A stretch of 64,000 bases of DNA. Origin: Methylophaga nitratireducenticrescens. GTDB taxonomy: Bacteria > Pseudomonadota > Gammaproteobacteria > Nitrosococcales > Methylophagaceae. Below the pieces are notes generated by a model. That model ran no database searches. It was not told the origin of the DNA and worked only from the letters and a program-made list of their open reading frames with translations. Position 1 is the stretch's first letter. Every line of letters starts with the position of its first letter. The stretch covers positions 930,001-994,000 of the forward strand of contig NC_017857.3 in NCBI RefSeq assembly GCF_000260985.4, read 5' to 3'. The position numbers and the translations under genes were made by a program. Positions 32,749-42,102 of the stretch are shown here, one piece after another.

Positions 32749-33162
32749 ATGTATTCAACGATTATGGTACCGGTTGATCTGGAACATGCCATCACCCTGG
32801 AAAAAGCAATCAGAACTGCTGCGGATATTGGCAAGCTATACCAATCTAAAGTCATATTAGTTGGGGTAGTAAGCTCTGCACCGAGCAGCGTTGCTCACAA
32901 TCCGGAGGAGTTCGCACAGAAACTGGAGCAGTTCACCCAGTCACAAACTGAACAATGTGGCTACCCGATGCAGTCAAAAGCAGTGACTTGCAATGATCCA
33001 GTGGCAGAACTGGATCGGGCGCTGGAAAATGTCGGTGATGAAGTCGGTGCTGACCTGGTGGTCATGGCATCGCATGTTCCGGGTTTTATGGACCATCTGT
33101 TCCATGCCAATGCCAGCCATCTGGCGGAGCACGAGCATATTTCGGTATTCATCGTTCGCTGA
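32749..33162 (+). CDS. Universal stress protein, UspA family
   Basis: About 137 residues from the ATG at 32749, with AGGAG upstream. The family start is MYSTIMVPVDLEHAI. The C-terminal nucleotide-binding region is unusual: the canonical GxxGxxxxxxGS becomes SHVPGFMDHLFHANASH, so ATP binding is uncertain. Usp proteins commonly sit beside solute carriers and modulate them. Here a porin-BCCT pair lies on the divergent strand. An in-frame upstream start (32698) lacks a ribosome site. Confidence 0.88.
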   Translation: MYSTIMVPVDLEHAITLEKAIRTAADIGKLYQSKVILVGVVSSAPSSVAHNPEEFAQKLEQFTQSQTEQCGYPMQSKAVTCNDPVAELDRALENVGDEVGADLVVMASHVPGFMDHLFHANASHLAEHEHISVFIVR

Positions 33163-33279
33163 ATAATTACTATCTGCCGCCTTGAATCACCTCAGGTTTC
33201 GACGAAACAATGTTAGCCCTGTTTTTGCCCACCTAGCTTTTGAGCGTTGACGAACTTCATAACCCCATTCAACTAAGCC

Positions 33280-33620
33280 CTGACTCATAAAGTAAATAAA
33301 TCATTAGCATATTGGTAATCAAGATTCATCCGAAAGGTGCTAATGCAAAAATGCCACCATCTTCAACAGCACGCGTGGCTGCATAGGAATTACTCTTGGG
33401 ATAATCACCAACAGCGTAATTTTCTCCCATCGCGCCAGCAATTTTCAAAGGGTAAATTTGTAGCGGATATATATTTAGGTGCATCATTTATGGGTCACTT
33501 AAATTTCTACCGGTTCTGCACGTAGTTCGATTCTTTTGCGATCTATTTCAGCGTCAGAAAGTACGCGCTCGGCTTCTTTGAGTTACTGCTGATGCGCCTG
33601 CGATTGATATGGCTTTTTTC
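33280..33620 (-). pseudogene. Decayed gene remnants on the minus strand
   Basis: Two minus-strand fragments read like coding sequence but have stops and no starts: AERVLSDAEIDRKRIELRAEP (about 33,507-33,580) and KIAGAMGENYAVGDYP...TRAVEDGGIFALAPFG (about 33,325-33,450). They are probably parts of one degraded gene in different frames. No family could be named with confidence. The ~520-base interval from 33,163 to 33,684 holds nothing else that looks functional. Confidence 0.35.
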
Positions 33621-33684
33621 TATGCATAAGATCTGACCTAGCATTTATTTGATGATATTCTAAAACTGGTGGGTGTTTCTGTTG

Positions 33685-34599
33685 TTAACGATGAAGATGC
33701 TTTTCCTGGAGTAATTTGCTCGCAAGGGCATGGTATCGATGCTTTGATAAGGCGTTTGTTAGCACCATAAGATGTTGTGATTTGCTTAATCGTGGCCGGC
33801 TAAGAAGTGCATGGTCAGATTGCCGGATTAACAGTAATAGCGCTTCTATACCGCCCAATGTCATGGCGCGAATTTCCCAGCCGAGCAGACCGGTTAATGT
33901 CATACCAAGCTGATACCCTTCTTGCATCAATTGCAACGTATATTGATAAAGAGGGCGGAGAACCACGGATAATTTTTGCGTATCTCCGGCAAGAAGTTGT
34001 GAATCATCAATGCCGGCTGCTTTAAAATAATCTTGCGGTAAGTAAATACGGTTTTTTTCAAGATAATCCTGCTCAATATCCTGATAAAAATTAATTAATT
34101 GTAATGCCGTGCATATTGCATCCGATTGCTCAAGCTGTGACTGATTGGGAGAGCCCTCAAGATGGAGAAGTAACCGACCTACTGGATTGGCAGAATAATG
34201 ACAATAATCAAGCACATCCTCAAAGTTGGCATAACGCGACTTCACAACATCTTGTCGAAAGGCAATCAAAAGATCTTCAAGTAATTGGACCGGTAAAGAA
34301 AACAACTGAACAGTATGTTGCAGAGCAATAAAAATCGGATCCTGACCGGTATATTCACCGGTTTCAATTTGGCGCAGCAAGACACTGTATTTATTCAGAC
34401 TGGCGAGACGTTCAACTTGTGACAGGTCTCCTTCATCAGCAAAATCATCGGCTGAACGGGCAAATGCATAAATTGTAGCAATTGGGCGACGTAACTTCTT
34501 GGGCAATAAAATCGATGCCACCGGAAAATTCTCGTAATGCGATGTCGCTATATTCAGACAAAAAGTATACGCATTTTCAAGCTCGGATTTACTCCTCAT
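33685..34599 (-). CDS. hpnC: Squalene/phytoene synthase family, HpnC type
   Basis: A 304-residue all-helical protein. FARSADDFADEGD and NFYQDIEQDYLEKNRIYLP are the two Asp-rich prenyl-diphosphate sites of squalene/phytoene synthases. The length and N terminus fit HpnC, one of the bacterial hydroxysqualene/squalene route enzymes (HpnC, D, E). HpnD and HpnE are not in the window. Its ATG overlaps the rmuC stop by 11 bases, so it is the tail gene of a five-gene operon. It may contribute to hopanoid or other C30 lipid precursors. Confidence 0.85.
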   Translation of the reverse strand: MRSKSELENAYTFCLNIATSHYENFPVASILLPKKLRRPIATIYAFARSADDFADEGDLSQVERLASLNKYSVLLRQIETGEYTGQDPIFIALQHTVQLFSLPVQLLEDLLIAFRQDVVKSRYANFEDVLDYCHYSANPVGRLLLHLEGSPNQSQLEQSDAICTALQLINFYQDIEQDYLEKNRIYLPQDYFKAAGIDDSQLLAGDTQKLSVVLRPLYQYTLQLMQEGYQLGMTLTGLLGWEIRAMTLGGIEALLLLIRQSDHALLSRPRLSKSQHLMVLTNALSKHRYHALASKLLQEKHLHR

Positions 34600-35875
34600 C
34601 GCTAAGGTTTTGAATATGCCGGGGCAGTTGTTCTATGGGAGGTAATTCGGTTATCTCATTTTTACTGCTAATGCCCATTTCAGTAAATTTTCGTGCACCG
34701 GGTAAAACCTGACGCTCCAGAGAGCCAACCGCGCTATTGAAGTGATTCACACTACTGCCCAGGCTATTTCCGAGTTTACTTAGATGGTTGCCGAAGGTAG
34801 AAAGCCTTTTATAAAGCGTTTCTCCTAATTCGCGAATAATTTCAGCATTTTCTGCCAAAGCCTGTTGTTTCCAGCCATAGGAAACGGCTCTTAACAGGGC
34901 GATAAAGTTGGTGGGTGTGGCCAGAATAATATTCTGGCTCATGCTGTCTTCCAATAAGGCCGGATCCACTTCCAGTGCAGCGGAAAGGAATTGTTCGCCA
35001 GGAATAAATAACACGACAAATTCGGGAGACTGCGAATATTCAGCCCAGTAATTTTTGCGGGACAATTCCTTAATCCGGCCGCGAATGATTTGAGCATGAC
35101 GCTTTAATTCAAGTTTGCGGGTCGTATCATCTTTGGCCTGAATGGCGGATAAATAAGCATCCAGAGGTGTTTTGGCATCGACGATAATTTCGCGTTTTTC
35201 CGGTAAGCGAACAATCATATCGGGGCGGATACTACCTGTTTCAGTGGCCGTATGTGTCTGCTCGTAAAAGTCACAATGCGCCACCATGCCACTCAGCTCT
35301 GCCAAACGTTTTAGGGTCATTTCTCCCCATTGGCCGCGAACTTCAGGGCGGCGTAACGCTTGCACCAGATTTTGAGTCTCTTGCTGCAACTGCTGTTGAC
35401 TCAGGTTCATTTGTGCAATGGTGGTGTTCAGACTGCCGTAAGCCTCTTTGCGATCCTTTTCAATTTCCTGAATCTGCTTGCTGGTCTGCTGCAATGCTTC
35501 ATTGATTGGTTTAAGCATTTGCTCAATGGCTTTTTCTTTCGACCCCAAATCCGCTTTTGCTTCACTTTGGAAACGTTTCAGATTTTCTTCAGCCAGCCGC
35601 AAAAAGCTGGTGTTATTTCGCGTTAATGCTTCATTGGAAAGTTGATTAAAGGTATTGGCTAATTGCTCACGGGTTTGCGATAGAAGCTCATCCATTTGCC
35701 GTTTGTTTTTTTGCTCCAGCTGCAATGTCAGATCCAGCTCAGCATTGTTTTTTTCCAGTGTGCGAATTTTGCCACTGCGAATAAACAAACCGATAACAAT
35801 GCCCAGCAAAATGCCAACCAGCAATACGATCAATAAGTCCTGGTGTTGCAGAAAAAACTCGGGACTTAAATCCAT
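34589..35875 (-). CDS. rmuC: DNA recombination protein RmuC
   Basis: A 428-residue protein: one N-terminal membrane helix (LLIVLLVGILLGIVIGLFI), a long coiled coil (~30-170), then the RmuC nuclease-like domain with PEVRGQWGEMTLKRLAELSGM, RPDMIVRLPEKREIIVDAKTPLDAY and VVLFIPGEQFLSAAL. RmuC limits recombination-mediated rearrangement at inverted repeats; it has a predicted PD-(D/E)XK-like core (D...DAK). It overlaps gph by 10 bases and hpnC by 11 bases. Confidence 0.93.
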   Translation of the reverse strand: MDLSPEFFLQHQDLLIVLLVGILLGIVIGLFIRSGKIRTLEKNNAELDLTLQLEQKNKRQMDELLSQTREQLANTFNQLSNEALTRNNTSFLRLAEENLKRFQSEAKADLGSKEKAIEQMLKPINEALQQTSKQIQEIEKDRKEAYGSLNTTIAQMNLSQQQLQQETQNLVQALRRPEVRGQWGEMTLKRLAELSGMVAHCDFYEQTHTATETGSIRPDMIVRLPEKREIIVDAKTPLDAYLSAIQAKDDTTRKLELKRHAQIIRGRIKELSRKNYWAEYSQSPEFVVLFIPGEQFLSAALEVDPALLEDSMSQNIILATPTNFIALLRAVSYGWKQQALAENAEIIRELGETLYKRLSTFGNHLSKLGNSLGSSVNHFNSAVGSLERQVLPGARKFTEMGISSKNEITELPPIEQLPRHIQNLSDEE

Positions 35876-36525
35876 TGTAAAATCTCATGTGGGTGATTAA
35901 TCAGACAGTCAGCCTGCCAGGATTCCGGGTCATCAGTTTCGGAAATATACCCATATAAAGCCACTACGGAACGCATTTTGGCATTATGTGCTGCCTGAAT
36001 GTCTCGTTCTGCATCACCGATATAAATACAGTCCACAGGCTTGGCATCCAGCAGTTCACAGGCATGTAACATTGGCGCTGGATGCGGCTTGCTATAGGGT
36101 GTGGTATCGGCGCTAACAATGCACGCGGCCGATTCGGTTAATCGCAATGCTTCCATGAGTGGAATCGTCAGAAAGGAAGGTTTGTTGGTGACAACTCCCC
36201 AACGAATATCATTGGCGGCAAGACCATCAAGCACTTGCTGCATGCCGATAAATAAAGCGGATTCACGGGCGATATTTTCTGCATAAACACTTAAAAAGCG
36301 CTGTTGCAGAGCCGGATAAACAGGGTCATCTTTTTCAATGCCAAATCCCAGTTTTAACAAACCGGCACTGCCATGGCTGGCAACTGGACGAATCCGTGCA
36401 TGATCCAATGGTTGATGACCTTCTTGTTCCAATAACGTATTTAACGCATAGCCCAGATCAGGTGCCGTATCGACTAATGTGCCATCCAAATCAAACAGCA
36501 CGATATTAAACGGGGAAATAAACAT
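35866..36525 (-). CDS. gph: Phosphoglycolate phosphatase
   Basis: About 219 residues from the ATG that shares a base with the ubiG stop (TGATG). The HAD fold shows motif I VLFDLDGTLVDTAPDLG, motif II WGVVTNKP, and motif III/IV KPHPAPML...CIYIGDAERDI. Gph removes phosphate from 2-phosphoglycolate, although related enzymes act on other small phosphates. UbiG-Gph adjacency is classic in Gammaproteobacteria and supports the name. An in-frame TTG (36540) inside ubiG is less likely. Confidence 0.93.
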   Translation of the reverse strand: MFISPFNIVLFDLDGTLVDTAPDLGYALNTLLEQEGHQPLDHARIRPVASHGSAGLLKLGFGIEKDDPVYPALQQRFLSVYAENIARESALFIGMQQVLDGLAANDIRWGVVTNKPSFLTIPLMEALRLTESAACIVSADTTPYSKPHPAPMLHACELLDAKPVDCIYIGDAERDIQAAHNAKMRSVVALYGYISETDDPESWQADCLINHPHEILQWI

Positions 36526-37226
36526 CAGATCCGTCGACAATGCACAAGATAATTAACATCAACATCTCTGTTGAGTTTATAACGACGGGTCAGCGGGTTG
36601 TAGCTGATACCGGTGATATCATAAACATGCAGACCTGCCTCGCGACAGCAACGTGCCAGTTCTGCCGGGCGAATAAAACGTGCGTAATCGTGGGTGCCTT
36701 TAGGCAGCATTTTAGCAATATATTCGGCACCGACAATGGCTAACAGATAGGCTTTTGGGTTGCGATTCAAGGTCGAGAAAAACACATCTCCGCCCGGTTT
36801 TGCCATCGTCGCACAGGCGTTAATAATCGCCTGTGGGTCGGGCACATGTTCCAGCATTTCCATGCAGGTCACGACATCAAATTCATCCGGATGTTTTTCC
36901 GCCATGGCTTCTGCGGTCGTCAGTTCGTATTTGATTTTCAGGCCAGCTTCCAACGCATGCAGTTTGGCGACATTGAGAGGCATTTCGCCCATATCGATGC
37001 CAACAGTTTCTGCACCGCTTTTGACCAAGGCTTCAGTGAGAATACCGCCGCCACAACCTACATCTACTGCCTTGGCATTTTTCAACTGGGCTCTTTCATT
37101 AATAAACGCGAGCCGCAACGGATTAATTTCATGCAGCGGTTTGGATTGACCTTCCGGATCCCACCAGCTTGATGCCAGTGCATCGAATTTAGCGACTTCA
37201 GCTGGATCGACGTTATGTTTTTTCAT
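36525..37226 (-). CDS. ubiG: Ubiquinone biosynthesis O-methyltransferase UbiG
   Basis: About 233 residues starting at the ATG overlapping the mtaD stop by four bases (ATGA). [26 protein letters not shown] is the UbiG N terminus, [15 protein letters not shown] is the SAM motif I, and EHVPDPQAI and [14 protein letters not shown] follow. UbiG methylates two hydroxyl groups in ubiquinone synthesis. The aerobic respiratory quinone is therefore ubiquinone. Confidence 0.95.
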   Translation of the reverse strand: MKKHNVDPAEVAKFDALASSWWDPEGQSKPLHEINPLRLAFINERAQLKNAKAVDVGCGGGILTEALVKSGAETVGIDMGEMPLNVAKLHALEAGLKIKYELTTAEAMAEKHPDEFDVVTCMEMLEHVPDPQAIINACATMAKPGGDVFFSTLNRNPKAYLLAIVGAEYIAKMLPKGTHDYARFIRPAELARCCREAGLHVYDITGISYNPLTRRYKLNRDVDVNYLVHCRRI

Positions 37227-38542
37227 GAGACAGACCTTATTTTTGTTGCCCATTGTTGGGCCTGGGCAGAGACATGTTGTGCATTTAATGTGGTGAGCTG
37301 GCGTTGTTTTAATAATTGTTTTCCAGCTACCCAGACATCAGAAACTTTATCGCGCCCAGTGGCATAAACCAATTGTGACGGTAGATCATAAAAAGGTTGT
37401 GTTTCTATGTCGCTGAGATCGATAGCGATAATATCAGCGGCTTTGCCTATTTCAAGTGAACCGGTGACGGAATCAATACCCAATGATTTAGCAGCATTAA
37501 TGGTGGCCATCTGCAATGCCTGATATGCAGGCACCACGCTGGGATCACCTGCTACACCTTTTGCTAACATCGCGGCTTGACGCATTTCGGCAAACATATC
37601 CAGATCGTTATTGGATGCCGCGCCATCAGTACCGATGCTGACATTGACACCACGCTTGATGAGTTCGGCGATGGGAGAAAATCCACTGGCAAGTTTCAAG
37701 TTAGACTCCGGACAATGCGCGATGTGAACACCCGCTTCGGCGCACCAGTCCATTTCTTCTTCCGTTAATTGCGTCATATGTACCGCAATCAAACGTGGGG
37801 AAAGTAGGCCTAAATCCTTAAACCTCGCCAATGGACGTTTGCCATGCTGGGCCAGACTGTCATTGACCTCAGCAGCTGTTTCATGAATATGCATCTGGAT
37901 TGGCAAATCCAGTTCTTCGGCATTAATGATAATGGCTTGCAGGGTTTGGTCTGAAACCGTGTACGGGGCATGCGGTGCATAGTTGGTGGTTATTCGTGGA
38001 TGGTGCCGATACTTATCATGTAGGGCCTGGCCTTTATGTAAGTACTCATTTACATCTTTTGCCCAGTTTGTGGGAAACTCAATTACCACCATTCCGAGGC
38101 TGGCACGGATACCGCTACTATCAACCACCCGAGCAGTTGCTTCGGGAAAGAAATACATATCACTGAAACAGGTGGTGCCACCACGAAGCATTTCGGCAAT
38201 AGCCAGAGCAGAACCGGCTTCTACAAAAGCGTCACCAACAAATTGTTGCTCAGCGGGCCAGATATGATTATTTAGCCAGGTCATCAGAGGCAGATCATCA
38301 GCTAAACCGCGGAATAATGTCATAGCGGTATGGCCATGATTATTAATTAATCCCGGCATCACGCAATGTTCATCCATATTCTGTGTCTGAGTAGCTTGAT
38401 AAAGCTGTTCCGCCTGAGTTTGCGGTAATAGCGCTACAATATTGCCCTCATTGATAACAATAGAATGATTTTCGAGAACAAGTTGTTCTGCCGTCATCGG
38501 CAGACACCAGCGGGCATTAATGATCAGATCGACGTTTTTCAT
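37223..38542 (-). CDS. mtaD: 5'-methylthioadenosine / S-adenosylhomocysteine deaminase
   Basis: A 439-residue amidohydrolase. Metal ligands appear in [38 protein letters not shown] and [16 protein letters not shown]. This is the TRZ/ATZ family to which MTA/SAH deaminases belong. It is divergent from mtnA (38 bases between starts), which supports a role in methylthioadenosine handling, and is translationally coupled to ubiG, a methyltransferase that produces SAH. It thus probably clears both SAM by-products. Confidence 0.88.
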   Translation of the reverse strand: MKNVDLIINARWCLPMTAEQLVLENHSIVINEGNIVALLPQTQAEQLYQATQTQNMDEHCVMPGLINNHGHTAMTLFRGLADDLPLMTWLNNHIWPAEQQFVGDAFVEAGSALAIAEMLRGGTTCFSDMYFFPEATARVVDSSGIRASLGMVVIEFPTNWAKDVNEYLHKGQALHDKYRHHPRITTNYAPHAPYTVSDQTLQAIIINAEELDLPIQMHIHETAAEVNDSLAQHGKRPLARFKDLGLLSPRLIAVHMTQLTEEEMDWCAEAGVHIAHCPESNLKLASGFSPIAELIKRGVNVSIGTDGAASNNDLDMFAEMRQAAMLAKGVAGDPSVVPAYQALQMATINAAKSLGIDSVTGSLEIGKAADIIAIDLSDIETQPFYDLPSQLVYATGRDKVSDVWVAGKQLLKQRQLTTLNAQHVSAQAQQWATKIRSVS

Positions 38543-38579
38543 AGCGTCCGATTATAACCGCCATCAGCAGGAGAACACA

Positions 38580-39632
38580 GTGCAAAGCACCAGTGATATG
38601 ATTCAACCCATCAAATGGCAAGACCAACAGTTGCATTTGCTGGATCAGCGTTTACTTCCAACACAGCAACTCTGGCTAAATTATGAGCATGCTAGTGAGG
38701 TTAGTAATGCTATTCGTGACATGGTCGTGAGGGGCGCCCCGGCAATTGGCATAACGGCAGCTTATGCCGTGGTTTTAGCTGCCCGGGAGGCTTGGAACAA
38801 GGCAGGTGTGAATTGGAAGCAGGCAATGTATGAGCCCTTGGCCAAACTGGCAGCATCGCGTCCTACAGCGGTGAATCTGTCTTGGGCAATCGAACAAATG
38901 ACAGCGATTTATGTCAACCTGCCCGAAACCTATTCTCCAGAAAAGGCTTTATTGGAAGCGGCTACCCACATTCATCAGCAGGATATTGCGGCCAACCAAA
39001 CCATGGGAAAACTGGGAGCGGATTTGATTGATCCAGACAGTATGGTCTTAACCCATTGCAATGCCGGTGCACTGGCGACTGGCGGTGTTGGGACAGCATT
39101 AGGTGTAATAAGTCAGGGTTATTCAGATGGCAAAATAAAACATGTCTATGTCGATGAAACGCGTCCCTGGTTGCAAGGTGCGCGCTTAACTGCCTGGGAA
39201 TTACTGCAGGGCAAAATTCCCACGACTTTGCAGGCAGATGTCACTGCGGCCTCATTAATGGCTTCTGGTAAGATCCATTGGGTTATTGTTGGTGCAGATC
39301 GAATTGCTGCCAATGGGGATGTGGCTAATAAAATCGGTACTTACTCATTAGCTGTATTAGCAAAATACCACCAGGTAAAATTTATGGTTGTAGCACCTTT
39401 ATCAACCATTGATTGGCAAACTGAAACCGGAAAACAAATCGAAATCGAGCATCGCCCATCAAGGGAAGTGACTCATATTGCCAACCAGCAAATTGCGCCG
39501 GATGGGGTAAAGGTATCGAATCCGGCCTTTGATGTCACACCGGCAGAGCTGATAAACGCTATTGTTACTGAAGCAGGCGTTGTTTTGTCGCCATCAGTGA
39601 CTACAATGAAAAAACTTCATAAGCACAATTAA
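38580..39632 (+). CDS. mtnA: S-methyl-5-thioribose-1-phosphate isomerase
   Basis: About 350 residues from a GTG preceded by AGGAG at six bases; an ATG at 38598 is an alternative. MtnA signatures are MVVRGAPAIGITAAY, GLMTHCNAGALATGG-like LTHCNAGALATGGVG, VYVDETRPWLQGARLTAWEL and VGADRIAANGDVANKIGTY. The enzyme isomerises methylthioribose-1-phosphate in the methionine salvage pathway. No other mtn genes are in the window, so salvage may continue elsewhere or be partial. Confidence 0.94.
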   Translation: MQSTSDMIQPIKWQDQQLHLLDQRLLPTQQLWLNYEHASEVSNAIRDMVVRGAPAIGITAAYAVVLAAREAWNKAGVNWKQAMYEPLAKLAASRPTAVNLSWAIEQMTAIYVNLPETYSPEKALLEAATHIHQQDIAANQTMGKLGADLIDPDSMVLTHCNAGALATGGVGTALGVISQGYSDGKIKHVYVDETRPWLQGARLTAWELLQGKIPTTLQADVTAASLMASGKIHWVIVGADRIAANGDVANKIGTYSLAVLAKYHQVKFMVVAPLSTIDWQTETGKQIEIEHRPSREVTHIANQQIAPDGVKVSNPAFDVTPAELINAIVTEAGVVLSPSVTTMKKLHKHN

Positions 39633-39642
39633 GGAGCAGGAT

Positions 39643-40317
39643 ATGTCACAAACCGCACTGGTCACCGGTAGCAATCGAGGTATCGGGCTTGAGTTATGCC
39701 GGCAATTAAAAGAACGTGGCTTTGATGTGATTGCGACCTGTCGCCATCGCTCTCCGGCTTTAGCTGAACTGGACGTAGAGATTATTGAAGATGTTGAAGT
39801 CAGCGACCCTATCAGCCTTAAAGCACTCTCGGAAAAATTGGGTGATCGTAAAATTGATTGGCTGATTAATAATGCCGGTATCGCCGCTGGTCTGGGACTT
39901 AATGATATTGATTCCAATGCCATCGATAGTTTTAAGAGCATGTTTGAAGTGAATAGTCTTGGTCCTTTGTTAACTACCCAGACGTTAGTGGATCATATGT
40001 CCCAGGGTAGCAAGGTAGGCATTATTACCAGCCGTATGGGATCTATTGCTGATAATGACTCCGGTGGCAGTTATGCATATCGCATGTCCAAAGCCGCGGT
40101 GAATGCTGCAGGCAAGTCACTTTCAATAGATTTGAAACCCAAAGGTATTGCTGTGGCTATTTTGCATCCGGGCTGGGTCAGAACGGATATGACTGGTCAT
40201 GGCGGCTTGATTGATGCGGATGAATCAGCAAAAGGTTTGCTGGATCGGATGACAGAGTTAACTATCGAGAACACAGGCACTTTCTGGCATATGAACGGTG
40301 AAGTGTTGCCTTGGTAA
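39643..40317 (+). CDS. Short-chain dehydrogenase/reductase
   Basis: A 224-residue SDR. TALVTGSNRGIGLELCRQL is the NAD(P)-binding TGxxxGIG motif, WLINNAGIAAG the NNAG motif, and YAYRMSKAAVNAA the catalytic YxxxK. It is similar to carbonyl reductase-type C-factor-like SDRs. The substrate is unknown. It follows mtnA by 10 bases with a GGAG ribosome site, and its stop overlaps the start of the next gene by seven bases, so the three are one transcript. Confidence 0.9.
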   Translation: MSQTALVTGSNRGIGLELCRQLKERGFDVIATCRHRSPALAELDVEIIEDVEVSDPISLKALSEKLGDRKIDWLINNAGIAAGLGLNDIDSNAIDSFKSMFEVNSLGPLLTTQTLVDHMSQGSKVGIITSRMGSIADNDSGGSYAYRMSKAAVNAAGKSLSIDLKPKGIAVAILHPGWVRTDMTGHGGLIDADESAKGLLDRMTELTIENTGTFWHMNGEVLPW

Positions 40318-41204
40318 ACTACCCATCGCTTTCACAACAGCAGCAACACGGCTTGCCGGTACTGCAAAAGCCGGCAAGCAGAATACCCGCCCAGTTTAGC
40401 GATAGCAGCCATCAACTCTGGTTTTGTGACACCGTTGATGGCCCGATGGTTTTGAAACTGTGTGATCATGCCAATATTGAACAGTCGACTTTCTGGCGAG
40501 GAATGAATAGCCTGTTTGCCATCAATTTTCCTGCGTCTTTGGCAACTATCGCAGAAGTTTATCACCGTATTTCGATGATCAGTTCTTTGGCCATTCCGTC
40601 ACTAATTACCTCGATGGAAGCGCAGTTTGTATTGGCTCGGTGGTTACCAGGTAATGATGTGGAGTCATCAGCTGTAACAACTTTAACGATTAAATCATTG
40701 GCTAACCATATCGGTTTGATGCATCAGCAGCAGCATTCACGATGGGGGAGTCTGCAACAGCCAGAATACACAGCAGAAGATTGGCCGCTACGCCTGCAAA
40801 GTACGTTGCAGCTTTTAAAACAACAACAATCCCATCCGCATTCAATTGATCAAGCTGTTTTACAACAGGCTTTGAAACAAGCCGAACAACTTTCTGAAAA
40901 CACGTTTGTGCCAATCATGCCCGATTTGCGTTGGGATCAGTTTCTGATGCAGCAAGGGAAGCTTTCTGCATTGGTTGATCTGGATGCGATTGTTTATGGT
41001 CCAAGAACGTTAGAATTTGTTTTGCTTGAATATTTGCTGGATCAATCACAGGCAGAACAGTTTGCTGCTGAATATCAGAATTATCAGGTTATTCCAGATC
41101 TGACGGATGTTCGGCTGCCTTATCGACTATTACTATTTTTGATGAATGTTTTAGGTGAGACAGATTTGAACTCCTGGCTCAACCATCCCGAACGGTTTAG
41201 TTAA
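40311..41204 (+). CDS. Phosphotransferase (APH/ThiK-like fold)
   Basis: A 297-residue protein with partial APH-kinase features: a Lys strand GPMVLKLCDH, a central LARWLPGNDVESS hinge, and the catalytic-like segment PIMPDLRWDQFLMQQGKLSALVDLDAIVYGP (D...N/Q...DxD replaced by variants: PDLRWDQFL and LVDLDA). Aminoglycoside- and choline-kinase relatives act on small alcohols. Because the convergent neighbours (pnuT and ykoF-type genes under a TPP riboswitch) import thiamine, a thiamine-kinase role is attractive. The altered catalytic motif makes this uncertain. Confidence 0.65.
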   Translation: MVNYPSLSQQQQHGLPVLQKPASRIPAQFSDSSHQLWFCDTVDGPMVLKLCDHANIEQSTFWRGMNSLFAINFPASLATIAEVYHRISMISSLAIPSLITSMEAQFVLARWLPGNDVESSAVTTLTIKSLANHIGLMHQQQHSRWGSLQQPEYTAEDWPLRLQSTLQLLKQQQSHPHSIDQAVLQQALKQAEQLSENTFVPIMPDLRWDQFLMQQGKLSALVDLDAIVYGPRTLEFVLLEYLLDQSQAEQFAAEYQNYQVIPDLTDVRLPYRLLLFLMNVLGETDLNSWLNHPERFS

Positions 41205-41824
41205 GCAGTTCGAGTCTGGTGTTGTGCTGCTAATAACTTACGCCATTTGAAATACCCCGCCATGGCGAGAAACAGATAAATGCTGAACATGACAATAGTG
41301 GCGTAAAACCCCGTCAGTGCATAAAGTACAATCGCCGAACTGTTGATAACTTGCCAATACAACCAATTTTCCAACACTTTACGTGCCATCAATAAAGTAT
41401 TCATTACCGAAAACACCATCACAAATGCATCCAGATAGGGATATTGCGTAGCATGAGCCGATAAGTAATAGCCAAACACCAAACTGAGAAAGCCACCAGT
41501 GGCAATAAAGATCAGATGATATTGCCATGGCCAGCTGTGAATATTCAGTACTGCGGTCTGGTTTTCATGACGATGCCAGAGAATAAAGCCATAGACCGCC
41601 ATACCGATGTAATACAGGTTGAGCAGAGCCTGCATCGGCAACTGATTTTCCCAAAACAGGATGGTGTAAATAATGGTACTGATAAACGCTAATGGCCAGC
41701 ACCATTGTGATTCTCGGGCAGCAAACAGGATATAACCGATGCCAAGCAGCGCGGCAAATACTTCCCAGCCACTCATCGACGCCAGTCCGGCTAGCGTAAT
41801 ATCCCACCAAGCTGATTCAGACAT
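41201..41824 (-). CDS. pnuT: PnuC-family transporter, probable thiamine transporter PnuT
   Basis: A 207-residue membrane protein with about seven helices. The PnuC-family signatures are WEVFAALLGIGYILFAAR, WCWPLAFISTIIYTILFW and ALLNLYYIGMAVYGFILWHR (the W..LY.G...Y.W region). PnuC members carry nicotinamide riboside, PnuT carries thiamine and PnuX riboflavin. The TPP riboswitch upstream of the operon points to thiamine. It shares the last base of the YkoF-type gene (41824) as start overlap. Confidence 0.85.
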   Translation of the reverse strand: MSESAWWDITLAGLASMSGWEVFAALLGIGYILFAARESQWCWPLAFISTIIYTILFWENQLPMQALLNLYYIGMAVYGFILWHRHENQTAVLNIHSWPWQYHLIFIATGGFLSLVFGYYLSAHATQYPYLDAFVMVFSVMNTLLMARKVLENWLYWQVINSSAIVLYALTGFYATIVMFSIYLFLAMAGYFKWRKLLAAQHQTRTA

Positions 41825-42081
41825 CAGTCTTTGACTTGATGACGATCATTACCGATCAGTTTTAACACAAAAACACTATGTGGCATCTGGGCAAACACGG
41901 CTTCAATTTCACTGTCCATCGCATCCATCACATCCCGGTATTCACCAAAAATCTGGGTGCTTAATGTATTACGGTGCACGATCAATTTTGGATTGTTTTC
42001 TAACTTGGCAATAAATGCCAAAATTGGTTCAACAAATTGTTCGGTAAGAGGATAAAGGCTGATATCAACTGAAATTCGCAT
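41824..42081 (-). CDS. YkoF/MTH1187-family thiamine-binding protein
   Basis: An 85-residue protein: MRISVDISLYPLTEQFVEPILAFIAKLE, then LSTQIFGEYRDVMDAM and a ferredoxin-like fold. This is the MTH1187/YkoF family, small thiamine-binding proteins that in some bacteria are encoded with thiamine uptake genes. There is no signal peptide, so it is cytoplasmic. It sits between the outer-membrane receptor and pnuT. Confidence 0.82.
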   Translation of the reverse strand: MRISVDISLYPLTEQFVEPILAFIAKLENNPKLIVHRNTLSTQIFGEYRDVMDAMDSEIEAVFAQMPHSVFVLKLIGNDRHQVKD

Positions 42082-42102
42082 TTTGTCTCTTCCTTATAAT
42101 CT

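Noticed and set aside
33337-33525. Plus-strand 62-codon frame
   Set aside because: Opposite to the coding-like remnants and without ribosome site; treated as a shadow.
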